From Clostridiales bacterium (GTDB lineage Bacteria; Bacillota; Clostridia; Christensenellales; Aristaeellaceae): a stretch of DNA of 18,900 nucleotides. Location: contig SFHK01000067.1 in assembly GCA_004556395.1 (NCBI GenBank), positions 1 through 18,900 of the forward strand, given 5' to 3'. The translations under genes were made by a program, and so were the position numbers. Every line of letters begins with the position of its first letter. Position 1 is the first letter of the stretch. The notes under the pieces are model-generated. The model made no database searches, was not told where the DNA came from, and worked only from the letters and a program-made list of their open reading frames with translations. Positions 1 to 7,028 of this stretch are shown here, in pieces.

Positions 1-1
1 C

Positions 2-388
2 TATGAGTCCGCGTGGTGCTTTCTCATCTGCGCGCTGATTCTCATCCTCGAGCGCACGCGCCTGTTCGCCCGCCCCGGCCGCGCCACGCTGTTTTACGTG
101 TTCATGTACGCCGCCGAGCGCACCGTCGTCGAGGGTCTGCGCATGGATAGCCTGTACCTCGGCTCCGTGCGCGTCTCGCAGGCGCTCAGCGCCCTGCTCC
201 TGCTCGCCGCCGCCCTCCTCCTCTGCCTGCGCCTGCCCCGCCGCCGGAAAGGGCTCCTCATTCCCACCCTCGCGGCCATCCCCCTCTTCTTCCTGTCGCC
301 CTTCGCCTACGCCCTCCTGCTGCTGGCGGTCTGCCTTGCCTGCTATGTGATCCCGCCCGCAGGCGGAGAGCCGCCGATTCGGACGTAG
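2..388 (+). CDS. lgt: Prolipoprotein diacylglyceryl transferase, C-terminal part (5' end outside window)
   Basis: Lgt is an integral membrane enzyme that transfers a diacylglyceryl group from phosphatidylglycerol to the lipobox cysteine of prolipoproteins. Only the last 128 residues are present; the reading frame is open from base 2. The Lgt signature is clear: YES at the very start, then ERTVVEGLRMDSLYLG followed by VRVSQ, which is the conserved C-terminal Lgt block containing the family's R..EGLR.DSL pattern. It is followed by two hydrophobic stretches (about residues 62-80 and 88-118) and a short polar tail. The tail after VSQ is longer and more hydrophobic than in many Lgt proteins, suggesting an extra membrane segment. 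The gene ends at TAG and is followed within 40 bases by a terminator shared with the convergent sugar operon. The start and upstream neighbours cannot be seen. Confidence 0.88.
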   Translation, partial: YESAWCFLICALILILERTRLFARPGRATLFYVFMYAAERTVVEGLRMDSLYLGSVRVSQALSALLLLAAALLLCLRLPRRRKGLLIPTLAAIPLFFLSPFAYALLLLAVCLACYVIPPAGGEPPIRT

Positions 389-423
389 AAAGGTACGAAT
401 TGCAGGTGACTTTTTCGCATATA

Positions 424-457
424 AAAACCCTCGGCGGCGTGTACCGTCGAGGGTTTT
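424..457. terminator. Bidirectional intrinsic terminator between lgt and the sugar operon
   Basis: A 14-bp stem (424-437 with 444-457, one G-T wobble) closes on a six-base loop CGTGTA. The arms begin AAAACCCTCG and end CGAGGGTTTT, so T-runs follow the stem on both strands (TTTTT on the minus strand). It lies between the convergent ends of lgt (388) and the epimerase gene (465) and probably serves both. Confidence 0.9.
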
Positions 458-464
458 GTGGAAA

Positions 465-1247
465 TCAGCCCCACACAGCGCGGCGGGCGCGGTCAAGCGC
501 CTGAAGGCCGAGGAGCGCCTTTTCTTCGAAGGGCTTTACGACGCCTTCAATGCTGACGCGCGCGTCATAGCCGCCGTCCTTCAGGGCGCGCAGAAGCGCC
601 TCGTAGTCCTCGCCGTCGTCCGGCTCAGGGCACAGGCGGCCGGCGGGATTGGCGGTGTGTACGTGCGCAAGCTGTGAGCCGTACAGCGTGAGCGCGCTCG
701 CAGGCTCCGCGGAGACGGCCATATGGAACGTGTCCGCCAGCGTGCGCACGCGGGGCGCGTTCAGGATGGACGCAAGCGCCGCGGCCTCGCTGACCAGATT
801 CAGTATATTGCACTCCGGGCGGCACAGCGGCTCGATGGCGATCGTGAGATCATGCGCTTCCGCGTGCGCGCCTGCGCGCTTCAGAAAATCAAACAGCTGT
901 CGCCACGCTTCGTCGATGGGAAAGCCCGCGGGCACGTTTCGCGCCGCGCCGCTTCCAAACACGACGACCTCCGCGCCCAGCCTGCGCGCACGGGCAAACG
1001 ATTTTTCCAGATATTCGTCCAGCGCGCCGCCGTCCACGTTCGGGCCGGTCACGGGCAGCGTGCCGGGAAGCATGCCGTTGAACGCTTCGATACGGATCGG
1101 CGCGCGGTCGACGCGCTCGCACATGCGCGAGAAGTCCTCGTCGCTCAGCCGATACAGCGGCACAAGCCCGGTTTCCATGTAGTCAAAGCCCATTTGCGCT
1201 ACGGTCTCAAACGCGTCCATCGGGCTGCAGATGCCAATTCGAATCAT
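465..1247 (-). CDS. Sugar phosphate isomerase/epimerase-like TIM-barrel protein (AP endonuclease family 2 fold)
   Basis: A 260-residue, single-domain cytoplasmic protein of the xylose-isomerase-like TIM-barrel superfamily, whose members epimerise or isomerise free or phosphorylated sugars with a divalent metal. The expected metal-site pattern is visible: Glu139 in IAIEP, Asp172 in LADTFHM with His175, His195/His197 in AHVHTA, and Glu234 in VSIEG. This matches the Glu-Asp-His-Glu ligand set of ketose 3-epimerases and inosose dehydratases. The start at 1247 is supported by AGGAGG seven bases upstream; that site overlaps the stop of the preceding oxidoreductase gene, so the two are probably translationally coupled. 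It is the last gene of the five-gene operon. Pairing with a Gfo/Idh/MocA oxidoreductase is common in pathways that oxidise, epimerise and re-reduce a sugar. The substrate cannot be read from the sequence. Confidence 0.85.
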   Translation of the reverse strand: MIRIGICSPMDAFETVAQMGFDYMETGLVPLYRLSDEDFSRMCERVDRAPIRIEAFNGMLPGTLPVTGPNVDGGALDEYLEKSFARARRLGAEVVVFGSGAARNVPAGFPIDEAWRQLFDFLKRAGAHAEAHDLTIAIEPLCRPECNILNLVSEAAALASILNAPRVRTLADTFHMAVSAEPASALTLYGSQLAHVHTANPAGRLCPEPDDGEDYEALLRALKDGGYDARVSIEGVVKPFEEKALLGLQALDRARRAVWG

Positions 1248-1259
1248 GGAAGCGCCTCC

Positions 1260-2411
1260 TCAGAACGTACCGGAAATATCCAGCGTTTTTTCCTCCACGG
1301 CCTTGCCAGCGGACGCCTTACGGCGTTTGTTCAGTTCCTCAAGGAAGCGATCCTCGTCGATGGGCAGCTCAACGGTCTCGCCCGTCCAGCTGGACAGGTA
1401 CATGGCGTTGGACAGCATGAGAGAATTGATGCCCTCTGTGCCTTCGGCCACCAACGGCCCGCCGTTCAGGATGTGATCGACAAACGCGCGCAGAACGCCC
1501 TGATGCTGCGTGCAGGAGCCATCCAGCTCCACCGTCCGGGTCTCGCATTTCAGCCACGCCGGGCCGCCGTTGTACTGCTTCTGATATTCTTCAATGGGCA
1601 TGCTCAGCTTCTTCAGCGTCAGCGTGCCGCCGTCGCACAGAAGCGTGCCGCCCTCCATCACGATTTCCAGCCGGTTGTCGCCCGGCATGTCGCCGGTGGA
1701 GGTGATAAACACGCCCGTCGCGCCGTTTTCGAATTCCATATAGGCCGTCACGTCGTCCTCAACCTCGATGTTGTGCCACTTTCCGTTGTGCGTGAAGGCG
1801 CGCACGCGCACGGGCATGCCTACCATCCACTGCAGAAGGTCAAGGTTGTGCGGGCACTGGTTCAGCAGAACGCCGCCGCCCTCGCCGTCCCACGTGGCGC
1901 GCCACGAGCCGGAATCGTAGTAGTACTGCGTGCGGAACCAGTCCGTAATCAGCCAGTTCACGCGCCGCAGCGCACCCAGCTCGCCCGAGGCGATGATCTC
2001 CTTCACCTTGCGATACATGCAATGCGTGCGCTGGTTGAACATGATGGCGAATGTTTTATCGCTCTTTCTCGCCAGCTCGTTTTCTTCCCTTACGGCCTTG
2101 GTGTATACGCCCGCGGGCTTCTCGCTCATCACGTGCAGCCCGTGGTTCAGCGCCGCTATTGCCAGCGGCGGATGCAGATAGTGCGGCGTGGCGATCAGCA
2201 CGGCGTCAACCAGTCCGCTGGTCATCAGCGCTTCCGCGTCGTCAAATACCGCGACGTCCGGATACGTCTCCCGAACCCATGCGCGCCGCTCCTCGCGGAT
2301 ATCCGCGACGGCCGTCAGCACAAGATGCTCGATCTCTCCGGCCATAATCCATTTCACGTGACTGCTGCCCATGTTTCCAATGCCGATAATGCCGATTCGT
2401 ACGTTTTCCAT
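1260..2411 (-). CDS. Gfo/Idh/MocA family NAD(P)-dependent oxidoreductase
   Basis: A 383-residue two-domain dehydrogenase acting on sugars, inositols or their derivatives. The N-terminal Rossmann domain opens with MENVRIGIIGIGNMGSSH, carrying the G-x-G-x-x-G dinucleotide motif (residues 10-15). The family EKP motif is at residues 97-99 with the catalytic Lys98. The C-terminal domain has GGGVLLNQCPHNLDLLQW (178-195), supplying the usual His188 and Asp191. The ATG at 2411 is chosen because GGAGG sits nine bases upstream; an in-frame TTG at 2429 lies within that leader and has no site of its own. The gene follows the solute-binding protein gene, with a strong hairpin in the 102-base gap, and its stop overlaps the next gene's ribosome binding site. 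The family assignment is firm; the substrate is unknown. Confidence 0.88.
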   Translation of the reverse strand: MENVRIGIIGIGNMGSSHVKWIMAGEIEHLVLTAVADIREERRAWVRETYPDVAVFDDAEALMTSGLVDAVLIATPHYLHPPLAIAALNHGLHVMSEKPAGVYTKAVREENELARKSDKTFAIMFNQRTHCMYRKVKEIIASGELGALRRVNWLITDWFRTQYYYDSGSWRATWDGEGGGVLLNQCPHNLDLLQWMVGMPVRVRAFTHNGKWHNIEVEDDVTAYMEFENGATGVFITSTGDMPGDNRLEIVMEGGTLLCDGGTLTLKKLSMPIEEYQKQYNGGPAWLKCETRTVELDGSCTQHQGVLRAFVDHILNGGPLVAEGTEGINSLMLSNAMYLSSWTGETVELPIDEDRFLEELNKRRKASAGKAVEEKTLDISGTF

Positions 2412-2443
2412 GCGTCTGTTCCTCCCCAAAAAATCAAGCCTTT

Positions 2444-2474
2444 CGGGAGCCCCGCGAAAACGACGGGGCTCCCG
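2444..2474. terminator. Strong hairpin between the solute-binding protein and oxidoreductase genes
   Basis: Perfect 11-bp GC-rich stem (2444-2454 with 2464-2474) around CGAAAACGA. Read on the minus strand, a TTTTTT run follows only about 11 bases after the stem, so it would be a partial terminator or a 3'-end stabiliser that keeps binding-protein mRNA in excess. It resembles the palindrome at 6983-7009. Confidence 0.6.
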
Positions 2475-2513
2475 TTCCGAGTGCGTTCTATGGTTGTCGC
2501 GTTTCGGACAGAC

Positions 2514-4010
2514 TCAGCCGTTCTTTTCCTCGTACAGCCGTGCGTAGTCCGCCGCAATGTCGTCGCCGCCCTGCGCGCGCCACTGTTCCACGCGCTTCAG
2601 GTATTCGTCTCTGTCAATCTGTCCCATGATGTACAGAACCTTCGCGTCGCCCAGCAGCGTGTCCAGATCGGGGCCAAGCTCCAGATACAGCTCGGAGGTC
2701 AGCCCGAGGGTAGGATCGGCTACGGCGTAGGGCGCATTCTCCTCAATGATTTCCAGGTTGCGCTTGGCGCCGTAATCCAGCTCGGCGGGAATCGTGCGCA
2801 GGTTCGGCCAGCGTACGGCCATCGGAACGGTGTAGGGATTGTAAATGCTGTTGGTATAGAAGTTCTTGATGGAGCCATCCTCGTCGGGCAGCATGTGTGC
2901 CACGCCGTTTACAACTTCATAATTCTTGCCCTCAACGCCCAGTGCCAGCAGGTTGCACATTTCCTGATCGGCCAGACGGTCGAAAATGTTGATCACCTTA
3001 TCCAGCGTTTCCTTGTCTGGTATGGCCTTCGTGCTGAACAGCAGCGCACCGTTGTTTCCGCGCCCGGCGGCAGTATAGATGTTTCCGTCCTCGTTGGCAA
3101 AGATGTTGCTGGTTTGCAGCACGGCTTCGGGCTGTACCATCAGGCTCTGGAAGGCAGTGATGTCGGTGCTGGTGTTGAAGTACGCGCCGGCCTTGCCTTG
3201 AATCAGGTCGCCCTCAATGTCCGCGCGCTCGCGGATGGTATATTCCGGATGAATCGCACCCATGGCGTACAGTTCGCGGCTGATGTCAAGCGCCTGCGTG
3301 TATTCCTCCGTCAGCTCGGCCTTGAGCATATGTCCGTCCTCATAGCGCCAGTTGAGCGGCGCGCCCAGCATGATGGCAAAACGACCGGTGGGATCGTTCA
3401 CGGTACCATAGGTATCGTCAATTCCGTTGCCATCCGGATCGTCGGTGGTGAAGCGCTTGAGCATGGTCACGAGCTCTTCAACGGTGGTGGGATCCTCCAT
3501 GCCCAGGTTCTGCAGCCAGTCGTAGCGATAGGTTGTGGCCTCGCGGGAAATGCCACGCTCCAGCGGCAGACCGTAGTTGCGGCCGCCAATGGCATAGTTG
3601 CTGATACAGGCGGGATTCAGATCCTTAAAGTTCTCCAGCGTGTTCAGATAATCCGTCACGTCCCAAAACTCACCGGACTTCATGGCGGTGATCATGTAGC
3701 TCTTGCTCAGCTGGCTGCCGCCGACGTTGACTACCATGGGCAGGTCGCCGCCGGCAATCAGGGTCGGCATCATCTCGTGAAGCACGCTCTGCGAGTAGGC
3801 GTTGATTTTAAAATCCACGCCGCCAATGTAGTCCTCGATCGTCTTCTCAATTTCGTTGCCGTCCGGCGGATATTCCAGTACCAGACAGCCCAGATACATG
3901 GTCACCTGCAGAGGCTCTTCCTCGGCAGACACGACGGCTACGCAGCCGACGGTCAGACACAGCACCATCATCAGGCACAGTGTGCGCAGGATGGGAGACA
4001 GGTTTTTCAT
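2514..4010 (-). CDS. Extracellular solute-binding protein of a CUT1 (LplA/YtcQ-type) sugar ABC importer
   Basis: A 498-residue substrate-capture protein anchored at or released from the outer face of the membrane. Residues 1-29 form an export signal (KN, then a hydrophobic run). A cysteine at position 23 in LTVGC could be a lipobox, although Thr rather than Leu is at -3; signal peptidase I cleavage after VSA (residue 29) is the alternative. Family marks of the large Lpl-type binding proteins are YGLPLERGISREATTYRYDW (147-166), then DPTTVEEL and DDPDGNGIDDTYG (190-202), an Asp-rich calcium-loop-like segment typical of these proteins. The start has AAGGAGG seven bases upstream. It lies 53 bases downstream of the second permease gene, the usual order for this importer class. 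The ligand cannot be predicted; oligosaccharides of plant or host glycans are typical. Confidence 0.9.
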   Translation of the reverse strand: MKNLSPILRTLCLMMVLCLTVGCVAVVSAEEEPLQVTMYLGCLVLEYPPDGNEIEKTIEDYIGGVDFKINAYSQSVLHEMMPTLIAGGDLPMVVNVGGSQLSKSYMITAMKSGEFWDVTDYLNTLENFKDLNPACISNYAIGGRNYGLPLERGISREATTYRYDWLQNLGMEDPTTVEELVTMLKRFTTDDPDGNGIDDTYGTVNDPTGRFAIMLGAPLNWRYEDGHMLKAELTEEYTQALDISRELYAMGAIHPEYTIRERADIEGDLIQGKAGAYFNTSTDITAFQSLMVQPEAVLQTSNIFANEDGNIYTAAGRGNNGALLFSTKAIPDKETLDKVINIFDRLADQEMCNLLALGVEGKNYEVVNGVAHMLPDEDGSIKNFYTNSIYNPYTVPMAVRWPNLRTIPAELDYGAKRNLEIIEENAPYAVADPTLGLTSELYLELGPDLDTLLGDAKVLYIMGQIDRDEYLKRVEQWRAQGGDDIAADYARLYEEKNG

Positions 4011-4037
4011 GGGGATTCCTCCTTTTCTCTATACATG

Positions 4038-4056
4038 CCGCGGACGCTGCCCGCGG
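4038..4056. other. Short inverted repeat in the permease / binding-protein gap
   Basis: CCGCGG occurs at 4038-4043 and again at 4051-4056 with a 7-base loop, in the 53-base gap upstream of the binding-protein ribosome site. It has no T-run, so it is not a terminator; it may be an mRNA processing or stability hairpin that raises binding-protein output. The role is speculative. Confidence 0.35.
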
Positions 4057-4063
4057 TATCGTA

Positions 4064-4921
4064 TCAGCCTTTAACGGCGCCGACCATGATTCCCTTCGCA
4101 AAGTATTTCTGCAGGAAGGGATACAGGCAGATAATGGGCACCGTAGCGATGATGATGACGGCCATCTTGATGCTGGAGGCCAGAAGCGCGATCTCGCTGT
4201 CTACCGCATCCTCATTGCCGATAGACGAAGATACATATACGATCTGTCGCAGAAGCGGCTGAATCGGCCACTTACTGCTGTCCGGAATGTAGAGCAGGGC
4301 AGACATGTAGGTGTTCCATTGTCCAACTGCGTAAAACAGGCCAAAGGTGGCCAGCGACGCGGTGGCCAGCGGCAAAATGATCCGGAACAGCAGAATCAGC
4401 TCGTGACAGCCGTCGATACGGGCGCTTTCACGGATGTCCGCAGGAATACCCTGAAAGAAGTTCTTCATCACAATGAGATTAAACGGGTTCACGAGACCGG
4501 GAAGAATGACTGACCAGAGTGTGTTCATCAACCCTGTGCTTCGCACGACGAAATACGTGGGAATCATGCCGCCTCCGAAGAGCATCGTGAAGATGATCAG
4601 GTTCAGCAGAAGCTTGCGTCCGGGCACGCTTGTTTCCGCGAGCGCGTAGGCCATCATGCTGGTCACGAGCAGCTTCAGCAGCGTGCCGATCAGGGTGATA
4701 TACACCGTGTTGCCGAGGCTGCGCATCAGCGTGTTGGTGGAAAAGATGTACTTATATCCGTCCAGCGTGAAATCGCGGATGTAAAAGCCGGGCATCTGGG
4801 AGAAGGAGGACACGATGACGTACCAGAAGGGAATCACGCAGGCCAGCGTGAACAGGCCGATGACCAGATAAAGCACCACATCGCCGACAGAGAAGCGGCG
4901 AAGCCTGCCGTGCTTTTTCAT
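4064..4921 (-). CDS. Carbohydrate ABC transporter permease, LplC/YtcP type
   Basis: A 285-residue inner-membrane permease, one of the two pore subunits of the importer. About six hydrophobic segments can be seen, the first at roughly residues 15-40. The cytoplasmic EAA loop that contacts the ATPase is at 164-184 (RESARIDGCHELILLFR then IILPL). The C-terminus QKYFAKGIMVGAVKG is the hallmark ending of LplC-type permeases. The start has AGGAGG eight bases upstream; this site overlaps the end of the preceding permease gene, leaving 15 bases between the two genes and suggesting coupled translation. No ATP-binding subunit is encoded nearby. This is normal for CUT1 importers, which usually share a multitask ATPase of the MsmX type encoded elsewhere. 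Confidence 0.92.
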   Translation of the reverse strand: MKKHGRLRRFSVGDVVLYLVIGLFTLACVIPFWYVIVSSFSQMPGFYIRDFTLDGYKYIFSTNTLMRSLGNTVYITLIGTLLKLLVTSMMAYALAETSVPGRKLLLNLIIFTMLFGGGMIPTYFVVRSTGLMNTLWSVILPGLVNPFNLIVMKNFFQGIPADIRESARIDGCHELILLFRIILPLATASLATFGLFYAVGQWNTYMSALLYIPDSSKWPIQPLLRQIVYVSSSIGNEDAVDSEIALLASSIKMAVIIIATVPIICLYPFLQKYFAKGIMVGAVKG

Positions 4922-4936
4922 CTTTCGTTCCTCCTA

Positions 4937-5872
4937 TCAGTAGATGGTTTCGTCGGTTACCTTTTTGCTCAGCCAGTTGGAGGTAAGAACCAGGATCAGT
5001 CCAACAAGGGACTTGAACAGGCCGACTGCCGTGGACAGACTGTACTTGCCGCCGACTACGCCGCGCTGATATACGTAGGTGTCGAATACCTCCGATACGG
5101 AGCGATTCATGGCGTTGCTCAGCAAAAGGCTCTTTTCCAGACCTACGTCCAGCAGCTCGCCCATGCGAAGAACGAGCGTGACCATCACGATGGGCAGGAT
5201 GGACGGAAGCGTGATATACCATATCTGCTTCCAGCGCCCGGCGCCTTCCAGCATGGCTGCCTCATACATTTGCGGGTCTACGTTGGACAGTGCCGCCAGA
5301 TAGATAATGGTGCCCCAGCCCGTGCTCTGCCAGACGGTTAGCCCCACGAACAGTGGGCGGTAGGCTGATTCGTTCATGAGAACATTCACCTTCGGAAGCC
5401 CCAGACGAACCAGTAAGCGGTTCAGCATGCCGGAATCCATGGAAAACAGCTGATAGGCAATGGAGCAGACGACGACAGTCGACAGAAAGTGCGGCAGATA
5501 CATGAGCGTCTGCGTTGTGCGCTTGTAGCCGTTGTGCCGGACTTCGTTGAGGAGCAGAGCCATCAGCACAGGCGCCGGGAAGCCGAATACCAGCGATTGC
5601 AGAGATAGAATCAGCGTGTTGGAAAACAGCATTTTCAGGGAACCATAACCGAAGAATTGCTTAAAGTGCATCAGACCCACCCATGGACTGCCTGCAAAGC
5701 CGGAGCTTGGGTTGTAATCCTGAAAGGCCATCACAATGCCGAACATCGGCAGATACCGGTAAATCAGAAAATAGGCGAGCCCCGGCAGCATCAGAATGTA
5801 AAACCAGCGAGCCCTCCACACGCGCCTTCCAAGCGGCTGGCGTCGCGGTATCCGTAGAAATTGCTGTGCCAT
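4937..5872 (-). CDS. ABC transporter permease, LplB/YtcO (CUT1) type
   Basis: A 311-residue inner-membrane permease and first gene of the sugar operon. After a basic N-terminus (residues 1-22) it has the Lpl-type first segment FYILMLPGLAYFLIYRYLPM, then GIVMAFQDYNP, a sequence characteristic of this subfamily. The EAA loop is at about 203-223 (MYEAAMLEGAGRWKQIWYI then TLP). Length and topology are normal for the family. The ribosome site is weak (AAGGGG, nine bases from the ATG). It lies immediately upstream of the partner permease and is transcribed away from the AraC-type regulator at 6072, which is the expected activator. A candidate promoter lies at 5991-6019, leaving a leader of about 110 bases that contains an inverted repeat. 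Confidence 0.92.
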   Translation of the reverse strand: MAQQFLRIPRRQPLGRRVWRARWFYILMLPGLAYFLIYRYLPMFGIVMAFQDYNPSSGFAGSPWVGLMHFKQFFGYGSLKMLFSNTLILSLQSLVFGFPAPVLMALLLNEVRHNGYKRTTQTLMYLPHFLSTVVVCSIAYQLFSMDSGMLNRLLVRLGLPKVNVLMNESAYRPLFVGLTVWQSTGWGTIIYLAALSNVDPQMYEAAMLEGAGRWKQIWYITLPSILPIVMVTLVLRMGELLDVGLEKSLLLSNAMNRSVSEVFDTYVYQRGVVGGKYSLSTAVGLFKSLVGLILVLTSNWLSKKVTDETIY

Positions 5873-5935
5873 TTGTATGTACCCCTTGCGCTTTGTTTTG
5901 CGGATGCATTGTATAATTGTCGATTATGCGGCAAA

Positions 5936-5969
5936 AGAAAAGGCCGATATTTAATAAAATGCCTTTTCT
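5936..5969. promoter_or_regulatory. Inverted repeat in the regulator/importer divergent region
   Basis: AGAAAAGGC (5936-5944) and its exact complement GCCTTTTCT (5961-5969) flank a 16-base AT-rich spacer. Read on the minus strand, the 3' arm is followed by TTTT, giving a weak terminator-like look in the presumed leader of the permease gene. It could be an attenuator or an operator. Which one cannot be decided from sequence. Confidence 0.4.
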
Positions 5970-5990
5970 ATGATCTCCGCCGATGAAATT

Positions 5991-6019
5991 ATTATAGCTG
6001 TTTCTCCGGGCAGGGATAA
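5991..6019 (-). promoter_or_regulatory. Candidate promoter of the sugar importer operon
   Basis: On the minus strand a perfect -10 TATAAT (5996 to 5991) lies 17 bases from a poor -35 TTATCC (6019 to 6014). A weak -35 is what an activator-dependent promoter would show. Direct copies of T(A/T)ATTGTCGA at 5914-5923 and 6026-6035 lie downstream and just upstream of it. AraC proteins commonly bind direct repeats, so these are candidate sites. Confidence 0.4.
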
Positions 6020-6071
6020 GCGGGATTATTGTCGAAATATTATACGTTATTGCTTTTGAGAGGGGATAGTT

Positions 6072-6941
6072 ATGCTGGAATACAAGCTGGACGTTTCCGA
6101 GAAATCGCATGCCCATGTATTCAACGTGGACGAAAACGCCCGTTTATTCTCTCTGTATGCCACGGAAATCGGGCATTATCATGCGAATCCGGGCTATTTC
6201 ACAAGAAGGGATGGCAAAATGTCCGCGCTTCTTTTGTATACCTGCTCCGGACAGGGCGTGATGCACTGGAAAAAACAGGTGTGCAGCCTGACGGCCGGGA
6301 CGGCTGTAATCATTTATTGCGATACGTTTCAGCAGTACTATACCGGCGACGCTGACGAATGGGAATTCTTCTTTGTGCATTTTGACGGAGCAGGTCTGAA
6401 GGGATACGCGGCGTCCCTGCTGGATCGCCTGACGCCGGTTCGCCTGCGCGCCGTCGGAGAAATGGAGGAGGCGTTCCGGCGGCTGCTGGCGCTTCGCGCG
6501 GAGTCTGACCTTCTGGCTCGCGCGGAGGTCAACTGTCTGCTGAGCGGAATGCTGCGCAGCATGTTGGAAAGCCTGTACCGAACGGATTCGGAGGAGAACC
6601 GCAGTCACAGAGAGGTTCAGCTGCTGACAAAGTATATTCATGACCATATGTCCGAGAATATCGGCATGGCGGAATTTGAAAAGATCACGCACTATTCAAA
6701 GTACTATCTCATTCACCTCTTCCGCCAGCAGATGGGCGTGCCGCCCTATCGCTACCTTCACCAGTGCCGAATTCAGCGGGCGCAGGAGCTGCTGCGTTCC
6801 ACAAACGACTCGGTTTCTGAAATCGCCGCGCAGGTTGGATATATGGACTCGGTTTCCTTTATTCGCCATTTTCAGAGCATCGTGGGCGCAACGCCGGCGA
6901 AATATCGAAAGGAATCGATACGTCTATCCCCTGCGCCGTAA
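6072..6941 (+). CDS. AraC family transcriptional regulator
   Basis: A 289-residue regulator. The N-terminal half (about 10-110) looks like the AraC-type cupin sugar-sensing domain: HAHVFNVDENARLFSLYATE, then a GQGVMHWKKQVCSLTAGTAV stretch typical of the beta-barrel (a turn, then the LTAGTAVII strand). The C-terminal DNA-binding domain (about 183-281) contains both helix-turn-helix units: EFEKITHYSKYYLIHLFRQQ with MGVPPYRYLHQCRIQRAQEL, then VSEIAAQVGYMDSVSFIRHF with VGATPAKYRK. The start at 6072 has GAGAGGGG six bases upstream. It is divergent from the importer operon across a 199-base AT-rich region, so it most likely activates that operon in response to the imported sugar, as is usual for this arrangement. 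No two-component receiver or membrane segment is present. Confidence 0.92.
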   Translation: MLEYKLDVSEKSHAHVFNVDENARLFSLYATEIGHYHANPGYFTRRDGKMSALLLYTCSGQGVMHWKKQVCSLTAGTAVIIYCDTFQQYYTGDADEWEFFFVHFDGAGLKGYAASLLDRLTPVRLRAVGEMEEAFRRLLALRAESDLLARAEVNCLLSGMLRSMLESLYRTDSEENRSHREVQLLTKYIHDHMSENIGMAEFEKITHYSKYYLIHLFRQQMGVPPYRYLHQCRIQRAQELLRSTNDSVSEIAAQVGYMDSVSFIRHFQSIVGATPAKYRKESIRLSPAP

Positions 6942-6982
6942 GCGTAACCGTCCCGCAGCCATGCTTCAGACTTCGTTTTATC

Positions 6983-7009
6983 GGGGCTCCGCGAAAAGGG
7001 CGGAGCCCC
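6983..7009. terminator. Palindrome between convergent araC-type regulator and alcohol dehydrogenase genes
   Basis: Perfect 10-bp stem GGGGCTCCGC / GCGGAGCCCC (6983-6992 with 7000-7009), loop GAAAAGG. No T-run follows on either strand, so it is not a classical intrinsic terminator although its position between convergent gene ends fits a 3'-end role. It shares its framework with the hairpin at 2444-2474. Confidence 0.55.
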
Positions 7010-7028
7010 CGTACCAGATACCCCTGCG

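Noticed and set aside
2412..2429. TTG start at 2429 for the oxidoreductase
   Set aside because: It precedes the ribosome site; the ATG at 2411 has GGAGG at good spacing and gives the normal Rossmann N-terminus.
723..4262. A 1179-codon open frame on the plus strand opposite the sugar operon
   Set aside because: It lies antisense to three well-recognised genes, has no ribosome site or recognisable domain, and arises because GC-rich codon bias removes stops from the complementary frame.
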